Below are positions 35,171 to 46,453 of a DNA stretch of 64,000 bases, one piece after another. Position numbers and translations under genes: made by a program. Source of the DNA: Leptodactylus fallax. Lineage: Eukaryota; Chordata; Amphibia; Anura; Leptodactylidae. The notes beneath the pieces were generated by a model. It had not been told where the DNA came from. It did not search any database and worked only from the letters and a program-made list of their open reading frames with translations. The stretch is from the NCBI GenBank assembly GCA_947044405.1, contig CAMRHE010000012.1, positions 9,606,001 through 9,670,000 of the forward strand, given 5' to 3'. The number at the start of each line of letters is the position of its first letter. The stretch's first letter is position 1.

Positions 35171-36770
35171 TGGGGAAAAAAAGTATTTAGTCAGCCACCA
35201 ATTGTGCAAGTTCTCCCACTTAAAAAGATGAGGCCGGCCTGTAATTGACATCATAGGTAGACCTCAACTATGAGACACAAAATGAGAAAACATATCCAGA
35301 AAATCACATTGTCTGATTTTTAAAGAATTTATTTGCAAATTATGGTGGAAAATAAGTATTTGGTCAATAACAAAAGTTCATCTCAATACTTTGTTATATA
35401 TCCTTTGTTGGCAATGACAGAGGTCAAACGTTTTCTGTAAGTCTTCACAAGGTTGGCACACATTGTTGCTGGTATGTTGGCCCATTCCTCCATGCAGATC
35501 TTCTCTAGAGCAGTGATGTTTTGGGGCTATCGCTGGGCAACACGAACTTTCAACTCCCTCCAAAGGTTTTCTATGGGGCTGAGATCTAGAGACTGGCTAG
35601 GCCACTCCAAGACCTTGAAATGCTTCTTACGAAGCCACTCCTTCGTTGCCCTGGTGGTGTGCTTGGGATCATTGTCATGCTGAAAGACCCAGCCACGTTT
35701 CATCTTCAATGCCCTTGCTCATGGAAGGAGGTTTGCACTCAAAATCTTACGATACATGGCTCCATTCATTCTTTCATGTACACGGATCAGTCGTCCTGGT
35801 CCCTTTGCAGAGAAACAGCCCCAAAGCATGATGTTGCCACCCCCATGCTTCACAGTAGGTATGGTGTTCCTTGGATGCAACTCAGCATTCACTCTCCTCC
35901 AAACATGACGAGTTGTGTTTCTACCAAACAGTTCTACTTTGGTTTCATCTGACCATATGACATTCTCCCAATACTCTTCTGGAACATCCAAATGCTCTCT
36001 AGCAAACTTCAGATGGGCCCGGATATGTACTGGCTTAAGCAGGGGGACACGTCTGGCACTGCAGGATATGAGTCCCTGGGGGCGTAGTGTGTTTCTGACA
36101 GTAGCCTTTGTTACGTTAGTGCCAGCTTTCTGTAGGTCATTCACTAGGTCCCCCCGTGTGATTCTGGGATTTTTGCTCACCGTTCTTGTGATCATTTTGA
36201 CTCCACGGGGTGAGATTTTGCGTGGAGCCCCTGATCGAGGGAGATTATCAGTGGTCTTGTATGTCTTCCATTTTCTAATTATTGCTCCCACAGTTGATTT
36301 CTTCACACCAAGCTGCTTGCCTATTGCAGATTCAGTCTTCCCAGCCTGGTGCAGGTCTACAATTTTGTTTCAGGTGTCCTTCCACAGCTCTTTGATCTTC
36401 ACCATAGTGGAGTTTGGAGTGTGACTGTTTGAGGTTGTGGACAGGTGTCTTTTATACTGATAACAATGTCAAACAGGAGCCATTACTACAGGTAATGAGT
36501 GGAGGACAGAGGGGCCTCTTAAAGAAGAAGTTACAGGTCTGTGAGAGCCAGAAATCTTGCTTGTTTGTAGGTGACCAAATATTTATTTTCCACCATAATT
36601 TGCAAATAAATTCTTAAAAAATCAGACAATGTGATTTTCTAGATATGTTTTCTCATTTTGTCTCTCATAGTTGAGGTCTACCTATGATGTCAATTACAGG
36701 CCGTTCTCATCTTTTTAAGTGGAGAACTTGCACAATTGGTGGCTGACTAAATACTTTTTTTTCCCCACTG
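35168..36770 (-). mobile_element. full-length Tc1 transposon in TA repeat
   Basis: A 1603-bp element with long TIRs starting CAGTGGGGAAAAAAAGTATT and ending in the inverse AATACTTTTTTTTCCCCACTG. TIRs extend for about 190 bp, including CAGCCACCAATTGTGCAAG and TGTCTGATTTTT-like blocks. It lies between TA dinucleotides of the microsatellite. Its length is that of a complete Tc1 element, and it carries a full-length but disabled transposase on the minus strand. Confidence 0.95.
35383..36405 (-). pseudogene. Tc1 transposase (DD34E), three in-frame stops
   Basis: A 340-residue-plus-stop frame, the usual Tc1 length, runs from ATG at 36405 to TGA at 35383-35385 with no frameshift. Three internal nonsense codons break it, at 36370-36372, 35719-35721 and 35527-35529. 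The second (TGA) and possibly others look like CGA to TGA changes. An N-terminal helix-turn-helix region is followed by the GRPR-like linker [11 protein letters not shown]. The catalytic domain has [22 protein letters not shown] and SPIENLW, with 34 residues between the second aspartate and the glutamate. All three catalytic residues are present, so only the stops disable it. Confidence 0.92.
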
Positions 36771-36777
36771 TATATAC

Positions 36778-36811
<34 letters not shown>
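36771..36811. repeat. (TA)/(CA)n microsatellite, right half
   Basis: A TA stretch then about 13 CA units, to 36811. Confidence 0.93.
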
Positions 36812-37029
36812 GGTCGTAATGCACAGGAAGCATAAACACTTTCAATTACCAGTTCAAACTATTATGCATGTATGCCTTTTAGTAATTCTATACTGGTGGT
36901 GCTGTCCGCCTGCAATGACTTACATAATGTTTGGCACCCTTCTAGGTAATAAACCACCCCCTCACATTAGCTGTGAAGTTATGATTTATTTGGCAGTCAG
37001 TCCCACTGGCTTCCATGTACCTTTGCTCA

Positions 37030-37500
37030 ATATCACAAGATATAATCCTACAAAAAATAACCTTGGAGTCACAACTCACTTAAAAGTCACCAATTTGCAA
37101 TTTACTGATACTGCCTCGGCACAAGTTTCCCGAGGAATCAAGTACACCTGCTAGTTGGTTTTGAGAGAATGTTATTTATGACAATTTGAGATTAATATCA
37201 GATATACCTATGTGTTACGTACTATTTTAAAACATTGGTGTTTTTGAGGGCCTTATTCAGTACATTATATGATAGACTTTAAGGTTATGATTTAGTTCTC
37301 CCCCAGACCGACCACGTTATCTTGGGTCTAATGTAAAGCGGTTATGAAATGTATGTGAATGTATATACTCTAATCCAGGTGGAATTACATCTACTGATGA
37401 ACGGCCATTTGTGTTTTAATTTAATCTAGATACATTGGTGACTCTTAAGTGAGTTGTGGCTCCAAGGTTTTTTGTAGGGTTATATTCTTGTTATGGAGTA
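37030..37500. repeat. fold-back repeat
   Basis: The left arm CTTGGAGTCACAACTCACTT then AAAAGTCACCA (37061-37091) is inverse to TGGTGACTCTTAAGTGAGTT then GTGGCTCCAAGG (37435-37467). The arms extend outward through TATAATCCTACAAAAAA and TTTTTTGTAGGGTTATA. The 340-bp loop is unrecognised. Confidence 0.72.
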
Positions 37501-38379
37501 ACTCTAATAATTATGATAGGCTATTATATAGGGTTATTATCACAAGAATATGTAATAATAAATGCTAACTATATGGAACAGCTCCTCACTGGTAATCTAA
37601 GATCATGATGGATGTAGAACAGTGCTGGAGTTCTTGTTAACTTATTGCACTTCTTTGATTCTTTGGATAGCAGCTTATAAAGCAGTAATGGTGCCCATTA
37701 CTTTTGATGAAAATGGACGATTCCAACCATAATGAATGCTTGTAGGTTGAATGATCATTTCATCTGACCAAATGATGCACAGCAATTGCCTGGAAAGAAG
37801 TCAGCTATGTTTGAAATTATCCTCCAACTGTCATACGAAAGATCTGCCATTCTAAGGAAGTGTTCACATAGAGGAATTTGGTGCAGATTTTGGCACAAGA
37901 CATTCTACTGATTAGCTCCACTCATCAGAGGCTAAACAGTGAATAAAAGCTGTGGCGGAAAGTCAAGGGCCAGAAAGCGGAGATGAATTAGAGGCAGAAG
38001 TCCATCTCCAAAATGTGACTGGCTCCTTATGAAAGGTCTTTAGTGTCATTGAAAACGAGTAACAAGAATGAATGACAGTAACAACCATCTAACATGTATG
38101 GCCACCTTAAGAGAATGATTTTTACAATTTATTTTATACTCGAAATATTACATCTGCTATGATTGATCAGTGAAGTACTGCCTGACCATTATACAAAAGT
38201 GAGTACAATGACCTGCCAATGGTTTTATGGGCTGGCCTGCTCATGACAATTTTGTTGGCAGGCCATGTCTATTATAAACAACCCACACCAGCACTAATTC
38301 TGTAAGCTATAGATAGCCTATAGAACTGTAAATAAGAATCAAGCTGTATATAAACTGTAAAATGGTGATAATAGGTGAA
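37501..38379. other. non-coding, apparently unique
   Basis: AT-rich sequence with no exon or repeat termini recognised. Confidence 0.4.
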
Positions 38380-38393
38380 CATACACTTTATAG

Positions 38394-38706
38394 TAGTATA
38401 ATGTTGTACCGTGTTAGCCATTGAAAGTAGTAGAAGAGTGAAGAAATCAGGCGATACCTTTTAGAGGCTAACTGAGTATATTTATAAGTAAGCTTTCAGG
38501 AGTACTCGCTCCCTTCATCAGACATGGTGTGATACAAGAACTGAAAATTAACAGATTTTTATACACATGGTTTTCAAAGCATTTTAGAGTCCTTAAAAAA
38601 AAATTGCAATCTAAGTAGAGAAGTTATTTACAACAGGTCAAAAAAAACAGTCTGGAAACTTGTGGTGCGTGACGGAGGGATCAGTAATTCTTGCTGTTAT
38701 CTGTTT
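38394..38706 (-). mobile_element. retroposed repeat with 14-bp target duplication
   Basis: The element is bounded by a perfect duplication, CATACACTTTATAG at 38380-38393 and 38707-38720. This length suggests RNA-mediated or target-primed insertion. The minus-strand 3' end contains GGCTAACACGGTACAACATT, and upstream of it GTCTGATGAAGGGAGCGAG then TACTCCTGAAAGC. It has no poly(A) tail, no tRNA-like promoter that I recognise and no coding frame. The same sequence occurs twice, head to head, at 58483-58966. Class is uncertain; a Penelope-like or SINE origin is possible. Confidence 0.82.
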
Positions 38707-38720
38707 CATACACTTTATAG

Positions 38721-40200
38721 ACAATCTCCTGGAAACTCAACACCAAAGATGGAACGAGTTCTCATTGTCCAAAGGCCACTGTCTCACTGAGGTCTTAGAG
38801 CTGTTGCCTGCCCCTTCTGTTAGTTATCACAGAATGATGTAATAAATTCTGAGATGGCAGCTCTACAGGAACACCATGTAGGATATTTACTACTAAGCTA
38901 CACAAGCTCAATTCTACAGTATTCATTGATGTGTGACCCTGAACAATCAAATCAAAAAAGCTACAGACACATTTCTAGTAAGAGTTATGTTCCAGGTGCC
39001 CCCTGGGTAATATAAGTTCCCATCAATCAGAAATATTGCATGCTTGCCTTGGGCTGAGGGCCAATAAGAATTTTCCCAGAGTCATCGTGACAGTGAAAGT
39101 CATGTAGAAAAATGGAAGGAAAGAGCCTTCCTTCCTGTAACACACCAATATAGCTAACACCCTTCCTGATGATTCTTTATAAAGGCTGTTGTGCTGGAAA
39201 CTATTGCCTATGACCTTTTATAACTCTTTTTAACTATGCAATAAATAACATGAATGCACCAAGCAACTGAAGATGTTTGTCCTTGCTCCTGACTGTTTCC
39301 ATCACAGACTGTTTGCATTGGCCAAGACTGAAATCGGAGCATCCTCGAAGTGCACTCATTCCCAGGGACACCTACATATTTCTGCTATGCTAAAATTCGG
39401 AATATGTTCTGACAGGTCTGAGAGGCTGCTGTCTCGGGTTTCAGTAAGATTCGCTCTGCTAGTATTAATACAAACAGTTTGCACTCCCTTTCACAGAGGG
39501 CTCTTCATATGCAGGCTGAAGTCAGCCATCCGCCTTTGAACTCATTTTCTACCTCGTAAAACATAGCTAAACTTTTCTGGATTTCTTTGTCAGGCTCATC
39601 TAACAGATTTTCTTCTCAGAGGTGAATGAAGATGCCCTTGGGGGTTGCTGGCATGCAAATATATATCCTTTCCCTAGGTTTCTGACATCACATGTGTAAT
39701 ATTGTTGAACATAAAGAACAAAGGCGCCTTAGACTAAAAGATGGTATTCAAGCAGGTAAAAGCCATTTTTGTGTACTTAGTTCGGTAGAAGTGACCTCAT
39801 CACTTACTCATTCTGTACGCAGTGTACCTTTACTTAAACATGGCACCAACCGTGGAAGTGAGCACTTCTAACATACCAACCACTGAAAAAAAGGGGTTTG
39901 TTCACTTCCTTCAATTCACATTATGCTTCCACACAAAGAAGCCTTTCAGCACAAACACAACAACAATTTATCACAAATATTGTAAACTACAGGGCTATCA
40001 AACCTGGCATAAATTAGTCATCCAGTTATACACTGTCAGAGGTGTTAATAGGCATTGTTGGAAAGGATTACTTTGGAAATTACCCTTAGGACCCACTCTC
40101 CAGATATACAGAGCAAAGTCCACATTCATTCACACAGTGAATTCTGCTGTTATTATTGAATATATGCAGTTTATACCATCAATACTAATATAGTATTATA
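38721..40200. other. non-coding, apparently unique
   Basis: A run of about 1.5 kb with no repeat signature. Open frames at 39273-39539 and 39822-40193 have no recognised domain. It is one of the longer unique blocks near the AFG2A exon. Confidence 0.35.
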
Positions 40201-40202
40201 TA

Positions 40203-41820
40203 CAGTACAGACCAAAAGTTTGGACACACCTTCTCATTCCAAGAGTTTTCTGTATTTTCATGACTATAAAAATTGTAGATTCACACTGAAGGCATCAAAA
40301 CTATGAATTAACACATGTGGAATTAAATACTTAACAAAAAAGTGTGAAACAACTGAAAATATCTCTTATATTCTAGGTTCTTCAAAGTAGCCACCTTTTG
40401 CTTTGATTACTGCTTTGCATTCTCTTGATGAGCTTCAAGAGGTAGTCACCTGAAATGGTTTTCACTTCACAGGTTGCCCTGTCAGGTTTAATAAGTGGGA
40501 TTTCTTGCCTTATAAATGGGGTTGGGACCATCAGTTGTGTTGTTCAGAAGTCAGGTGGATACACAGCTGATAGTCCTACTGAATGGAGTGTTAGAATTTG
40601 TATTATGGCAAGAAAAAAGCAGCTAAGTAAAGAAAAACGAGTGGCCATCATTACTTTAAGAAATGAAGGTCAGTCAGTCTGAAAAATTGGGAAAACTTTG
40701 AAAGTGTCCCCAAGTGCAGTGGCCAAAACCATCAAGCGCTACAAAGAAACTGGCTCACATGAGGACCGCCCCAGGAAAGGAAGACCAAGAGTCACCTCTG
40801 CTGCGGAGGATAAGTTCATCCGAGTCACCAGCCTCAGAAATCGCAGGTTAACAGCAGCTCAGATTACAGAACAGGTCAATGCCACACAGAGTTCTAGCAG
40901 CAGACACATCTCTACAACAACTGTTAAGAGGAGACTGTGTGCAGCAGGCCTTCATGGTAAAATAGCTGCTAGGAAACCACTGCTAAGGACAGGCAACAAG
41001 CAGAAGAGACCTGTTTGGGCTAAAGAATACAAGGAATGGACATTAGACCTGTGGAAATCTGTGCTTTGGTCTGATGAGTCCAAATTTGAGATCTTTGGTT
41101 CCAAGCACTGTGTCTTTGTGCGACGCAGAAAAGGTGAACGAATGGACTCTACATGCCTGGTTCCCACCGTGAAGCATGGAGGAGGAGGTGTGATGGTGTG
41201 GGGGTGCTTTGCTGGTGACACTGTTGGGGATTTATTCAAAATTGAAGGAATACTGAACCAGCATGGTTACCACAGCATCTTTCAGCGGCATGCTATTCCA
41301 TCCGGTTTGCGTTTACTTGGACCATCATTTATTTTTCAACAGGACAAGGACCCCAAACACACCTCCAGACTGTGTAAGGGCTATTTGACCAAGAAGGAGA
41401 GTGATGGGGTGCTACGCCAGATGACCTGGCCTCCACAGTCACCAGACCTGAACCCAATCGAGATGGTTTGGGGTGAGCTGGACTGCAGAGTGAAGGCAAA
41501 AGGGCCAACAAGTGCTAAGCATCTCTGGGAACTCCTTCAAGACTGTTGGAAGACCATTTCAGGTGACTACCTCTTGAAGCTCATCAAGAGAATGCCAAGA
41601 GTGTGCAAAGCAGTAATCAAAGCAAAAGGTAGCTACTTTGAAGAACCTAGAATATAAGACATATTTTCAGTTGTTTCACACTTTTTTGTTAAGTATATAA
41701 TTCCACATGTGTTAATTCATAGTTTTGATGCCTTCAGGGTGAATCTACAATTTTTATAGTCATGAAAATACAGAAAACTCTTGTAATGAGAAGGTGAGTC
41801 CAAACTTTTGGTCTGTACTG
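40203..41820 (+). mobile_element. nearly intact Tc1-like transposon
   Basis: A 1618-bp element with ends CAGTACAGACCAAAAGTTTG and TA duplicates at 40201-40202 and 41821-41822. TIRs are very long: 40203-40462 pairs with 41554-41820 at high identity, with a short deletion (a CACTCTTGG-like segment) in the left copy. The right TIR overlaps the 3' end of the transposase gene, so the left one contains an inverted copy of its last codons. High identity between TIRs and one nonsense codon indicate recent insertion. Confidence 0.96.
40605..41657 (+). pseudogene. Tc1-like transposase, DD38E spacing, one stop codon
   Basis: A 350-codon frame from ATG at 40605 to TAA at 41655-41657, broken only by TGA at 40680-40682 (codon 26). 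The enzyme would cut and paste the element at TA sites in the nucleus. The N-terminal helix-turn-helix runs about residues 1-50. The GRPR linker is in RKGRPRVTS (57-65), with a second helix-turn-helix to about 120. Catalytic blocks are VLWSDESKFEIFG (D157), FQQDKDPKHT (D247) and SPDLNPIEMVW (E286), with 38 residues between D247 and E286 where Sleeping Beauty has 34. Internal re-initiation at 40698 would need a TTG, so a shortened product is unlikely. A single change could make it complete. Confidence 0.95.
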
Positions 41821-41822
41821 TA

Positions 41823-42820
41823 CATCACAAAGTAAAAAAAGATAAACAATAATAGGTGATCCGCCAATCTGTCAGCTCATTATGGGGCTGTCTGCTTGAC
41901 GTCAAGTGTCATGTAGTGGTGAGGTCAAGTTTCTCATCACATGACCTGGCACGTGCGAATCTGGTCTTACTACACTGTAAAAGTCATTTACTCTGAAAAT
42001 GGTCTATAGTTTTTGCTAACCCAACAATCATCTACACTGGCACAAAATAATCAGATTGATAGGCTCTAGAAGGTACTTCGGCTTAAGCTGACCATATACA
42101 TGTGACAAATATCTGCTGAGCCAACAAATTTTGGCATTTTTGACCAGCCAATCATGTAATATGTATGAGGTCCTCGCCAATCCAACTGCTAGAGACTTTT
42201 GTTCTCAGGGACATAAGCCAGTGAGATGTTTGGCAATATCCTTGGTTTGTAGGGAGAGATACCCGCTAGTCAATAGATATCTTATGTTTATGACCAGTTT
42301 TTTTTGTTTTTTTTTATTTCATTTATGCTATATTATCACTGCCAGTGCCAATTTCTAATCCCATGTTGTATGACGTGACCCAATGATGTCTTTCCTGGCA
42401 CAAAAAAAACACCTACGTTTTCTTGTGGAAAAATGAAAGAAGATGAAAATATGGAAACTCACTTTAAGACTTGATTTATACTGAGACTTTTAGTAGCAGT
42501 TTTAACTATGTAGTATTGCATTACTCTGGATGGTTCAATGCACTATGCTGAATGGTAACTGTGGCTCAATAGAAACAAAAAGTATTCTACTACAAAAAGA
42601 CTCTCTATGGCTCCTGCCAGGAAATTCAAAAGCTTAAGGAATTCATGTTATATTTTATTTTTGTGGTTTATTATTATTATCATCATCAATTCCAGGCATA
42701 GATATCTCTAAAGCACAATGAAAGTCAAAATGGCATAATATAATAATGACAACTTAATTATGTGAACTTACCCATATACACATAACAAAAAAAAAACCCG
42801 TGTTTATTCTAGATATTAGT
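41823..42820. other. non-coding with a diverged MITE end
   Basis: GCTGACCATATACATGTG (about 42088) resembles the 'CTGGCCATACACATT' TIR family, with a possible partner ATGTAATATGTATGAGG near 42155-42172. Nothing else recognised. A T-rich tract lies at about 42298-42320. Confidence 0.35.
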
Positions 42821-42821
42821 C

Positions 42822-43842
42822 TGGCCATACACTTTAGACAGCTCCAAAGTAGGGTACTCCAAGAAGTTCTCAGGGGATGCGACAAATTACCTTTATTCTC
42901 CAAGGTGACGTATTCCAGAGTATACAGACCCCTGTTTCAAACCAGTTCTTCTACCACTAGTTCTATCACTAGTTCTTCTACCACTCCTGAACCCATTTGT
43001 TGTATTTCTAGTGTAGTTGTAGTGTAGTTGTATGTTTATTTTTATGTTCTGTTGCTGTTTTTGTATTGCGTCCCTCCTCCATTCTCTACAGCGGGGCCAT
43101 CCATTAAGGGGTTTTGGAGCAATTTTTATCCTTTGTATGTGTGCATATTTGTAAGTTGTCTATAAATTGGTTTGAAAATGGGGTCTGTGTACCCTGAAAA
43201 TCATCACTTTGGAGAGACAAGAATAAAGGTCACTCATCACTCTGAATAGTTTCCTGACACCTATGTTTTGGATTTCGCAGCATGCTTTTGTGCCTTCATG
43301 TCCCCTGGCAACTTTCTGGAGTACCCTTCTTTGGAGGCATAGTACACTTTGGGCACAGTTACCAGAAGGTGGATGTCTGGCAGCATCCATCATAACTACA
43401 GGCTTACATTAAAGCTGTGCCTTATTCTTAGCACACCTATGTATGGTGTGTATTGATTTGCACTTCTTATAGTGATCTTTTTGTTCCCTATATTTTTATC
43501 CTATGGGTGCTGTTTCTCTTATTTACCTTGCCATACTTTGGAATGCTGTCATCCAGACAAATGTCCACCAGTACACATTGATGTTTGGCTAGGCAAGTGC
43601 GCATGGGTTCGGAATGAAGAGAGAGGGGAGAAAGTTGTTGCCAGACTCCTCTAGGAGTGGCTAATCTTCAATGAGAACACAATGACCAAGTATGCCGAAA
43701 TACATCAGCCTGATCCTTCTTTCCTTTGACGTCTGCTGTTGGAGGGAATGATGGGACACCACCATACGCATTTGCTGATCATCTGGTCCCAACAAAGTTG
43801 GCAGGTACAGCCAACGTTAATGTAATGTGTATGGCCAGTTTT
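42822..43842. mobile_element. about 1-kb element with CTGGCCATACAC ends
   Basis: The left end CTGGCCATACACTTTAGAC and right end TTAATGTAATGTGTATGGCCAG are inverse TIRs separated by about 1 kb. The interior shows inverse-like blocks: GGTACTCCAAGAAG near 42852 against CTTTCTGGAGTACCC near 43315, and CAGACCCCTGTTTCAAACC near 42924 against GGTTTGAAAATGGGGTCTG near 43170. No transposase frame. Target duplication not evident. Confidence 0.6.
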
Positions 43843-45111
43843 ACAATGCTGAAAAATCTGTGTTTTTTACCTTACAGTGTCATCTAAAGCATAATTTTCA
43901 ATTATCCCACTAAATAAAATGTTAACTATTCCCAAACTTTCTCAAATACCCTTAAAATACATAAAATATTTCCCCTATGTAGAAGACTAACCACAACATG
44001 TACATTTATGCCAATACAATTCAACAAAACTACTTGTGGCTTATGTTACAGTGATAGAAACTAATTCCTCAACCAGATTGAACCCTAGGGCTTCACTAGT
44101 CGAAAGCATCTGCCATTTGTTAGTTTGTTAGACTGATGTTTAGCCACAATGGAAACCAAGTCCTTGCCAAGCGGTTGAGCGCTAACAAGCCTCTATTGGC
44201 CAAATGTAGACAGTAGATTGTGTTAAGTAAAAGGGAAATCCCCCAGCTATCTACTGGGCTCTCACACATCTGTCAATTACATTAACCCTATTCTCTTGTG
44301 CAGAGCTAGAATAATCCATTTTGAGTGTTTTATGAATTCTTACATCCCACAGATGGTTTTTAAAACTTGATAATATTATCACGGAGACCACTATTTATGG
44401 GACTATTTTCAGGGACTGGATTCCATGTAAATGAGAATGACTCTCTCACATAGAGCATAAAGACAAAGTACTGCATACGCACTCCAGTGATAGACTTACA
44501 CACTGCCGCTGAAATATCCATATCTAATGTACTATCACTTCACCCATCACCCATCAATCTTCTTAACCCAATCATCATGTAAAATAAATACAGCCACAAT
44601 GAATAACCCTGTGGATAATAAAAGGTGTAAATACAACAAATTCATTACATTATTTTTAGTTATCACATTCATTACCAATAACCCCCAATTAAGTCCCATA
44701 GTGTGACAAAGAGATCCCATCCCAAGGGCTTTTATAGTAATCATCATTAATGGATAATGGTCTATTCACATCATGATTCTTTCATCCATTTTTGCATCCA
44801 TTTAACGGATGAAAAAAATTGAAGCAAGCAGATGGCTATCCATTTACAAAGAGAACAGTGTATATGACATTTATGTGTCCTTGTTTTTGCGTTCCTTTTC
44901 TTGCATCTGCTAAATGGATATGCTGAACAGATGTAAAAAATGTAATGTGAATTGAGCCTTAAGGTGGCGATACACATTAGATGATGTCAGCCAAACCCAC
45001 CAATTTCAGATGGAACTGCTGCTTATATAATGTGTATGGAATGGTATCCTTAATCTCCTAACAAAAGCAATATACCGATGCACGTATTGCACCCGTATTA
45101 ACATCAAACAA
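43843..45111. other. non-coding with MITE fragment
   Basis: 44960-45055 carries GGCGATACACATTAGATG and TATAATGTGTATGGA, remnants of the 42822-type element. A short inverted pair around 44790-44945 (CATCCATTTAACGGATG) is a separate local fold. The rest is unrecognised. Confidence 0.35.
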
Positions 45112-45430
45112 TAGAGTACAGACCCAGCAATGACGTTAAATCAACATAAAACATAACTTTTAATAAGCAAATTTAAATACCATGTTACTATCATATAAAT
45201 AAGGTGTATCAGTCACCATTTCCATTCATGGGATATATCATTCACCAGTACAATAGATCATGATAATGACAATAATACCGTATCTAATGCAGGAAAAATG
45301 CACTACAAATACCATATATAGACCAATATAAACAGTAGTGACAAGCAGTGGTATAAAAAAGGTTCACTCTCTCCAATCTGCTGATGCTCCACAGGTTGTC
45401 AGGTTCACATAGCAGCAGGTCCGTGTAGTG

Positions 45431-46147
45431 TAGTGATGGCGAACCTATGACACGAGTGTCATAGGTGGCACGCCAAGACATTTCGGGCTGAGATGCATCG
45501 GCAGCTACTTATTGTGTTATTGCAATAAGCAGCTGCCGATACTTTTTACTCACCACGCTCCTGTCCACGCTCCTGTCCTGGCCGCCCTCTGTTGCCTCCT
45601 CTAGGTGGCGCTACACTGACGTCACAACACTGAAGAACTACTCTGTGTTAGGGTGGGGGGATAACTGGGGGTCATATACTGTGGGTGGGCTTTAAAAAAG
45701 GTGTCATATACTGTGTAAGGGGGTATAAAAAGTGTCAAACTGTGTGGGGGCCATAAATAGGAGGCTCATATGCTGTGGGGGGTAAAAAAGGGGTTCATAT
45801 ACTGTGGGGGCAAAAAAAGGGGGTTATATACTGTGTGATGGGCCAGGAAAAGGGGGTCATATACTGTGTGATGGGCCAGGAAAAGGAGGTCATATTCTAT
45901 GTGATGGGCCAGAAAAAAGGGGTCATATACTGTGTGACGGGCCAGAAAAAGGGGGTCATATACAGTGTGATGGGCCACAAATACATATAATACAAATACA
46001 TATCAAAAATATAACTTTTTTTTTTTTTACTAGAGCTACAAATATCACAAAATTATGGATATTTCTAGATGTGACACGCCACCCGAGTTAAGCTAGGTTT
46101 TTTTTACGAATTTTGACACACCGAGCTTAAAAAGTTAGCCATCACTG
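45431..46147. mobile_element. hAT MITE with 8-bp target duplication
   Basis: The left end TAGTGATGGCGAACCTATGA and right end AAAAAGTTAGCCATCACTG are inverse TIRs of about 15 bp. GTGTAGTG is perfectly duplicated at 45423-45430 and 46148-46155. CACACCGAGC and GACACGCCACC near the right resemble other hAT MITEs. The interior is mainly a minisatellite. Confidence 0.9.
45671..45990. repeat. 29-33-bp minisatellite inside hAT
   Basis: The motif GTCATATACTGTG recurs ten times with spacing of 29-33 bp: about 45671, 45703, 45733, 45765, 45794, 45823, 45856, 45889, 45922 and 45955. The last five units also share GATGGGCCAGRAAAA and are the most alike. Open frames here are by-products of the repeat. Confidence 0.92.
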
Positions 46148-46453
46148 GTGTAGTGTATTCCCTTTCTTACCTTCTATATCTGCACCCTGACCCCCATTAA
46201 AAAACTCTTGCCCTTACAAGGGCAGTACCACAGAGCTGTCCCTCTCTATTTGGTATTTGTAGTGCATTTTTCCTGCATTAGATATGGTATTGTGGACCTT
46301 ATCATGATCTATTGTACTGGTGAATGATATATCTCATGAATGGGAAAGGTAACTGATACACCTTATTTATATGATAATAATATGGTATTTTAAATTGACT
46401 TATTAAAAGTAATATTTTATGTTGATTTAATGTCAATGCTGGTTCTGTATCTC

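Larger units (their letters stand above)
45112..46453. repeat. 215-bp inverted repeat with hAT in the loop
   Basis: The left arm at about 45112-45330 and right arm at about 46238-46453 are roughly 90 percent identical inverses. Shared strings include ATTCACCAGTACAATAGATC, ACACCTTATTTATATGATA and TGCAGGAAAAATGCACTAC. The hAT element at 45431-46147 lies between them. Confidence 0.85.

Noticed and set aside
38394..38706. Hammerhead-ribozyme-like core, CTGATGA with a later GAAA
   Set aside because: The CTGATGA and GAAA boxes and a small helix between them are present. I cannot find a proper cleavage triplet after stem III or a pairing stem I, and one copy breaks the stem-II helix. Possible but not supported.
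39822..40193. 123-residue open frame upstream of the Tc1 element
   Set aside because: No domain, biased composition and no conserved splice context.
45766..46091. Repeat-protein-like frames with HILCDGP units
   Set aside because: Direct translation of the hAT-internal minisatellite.
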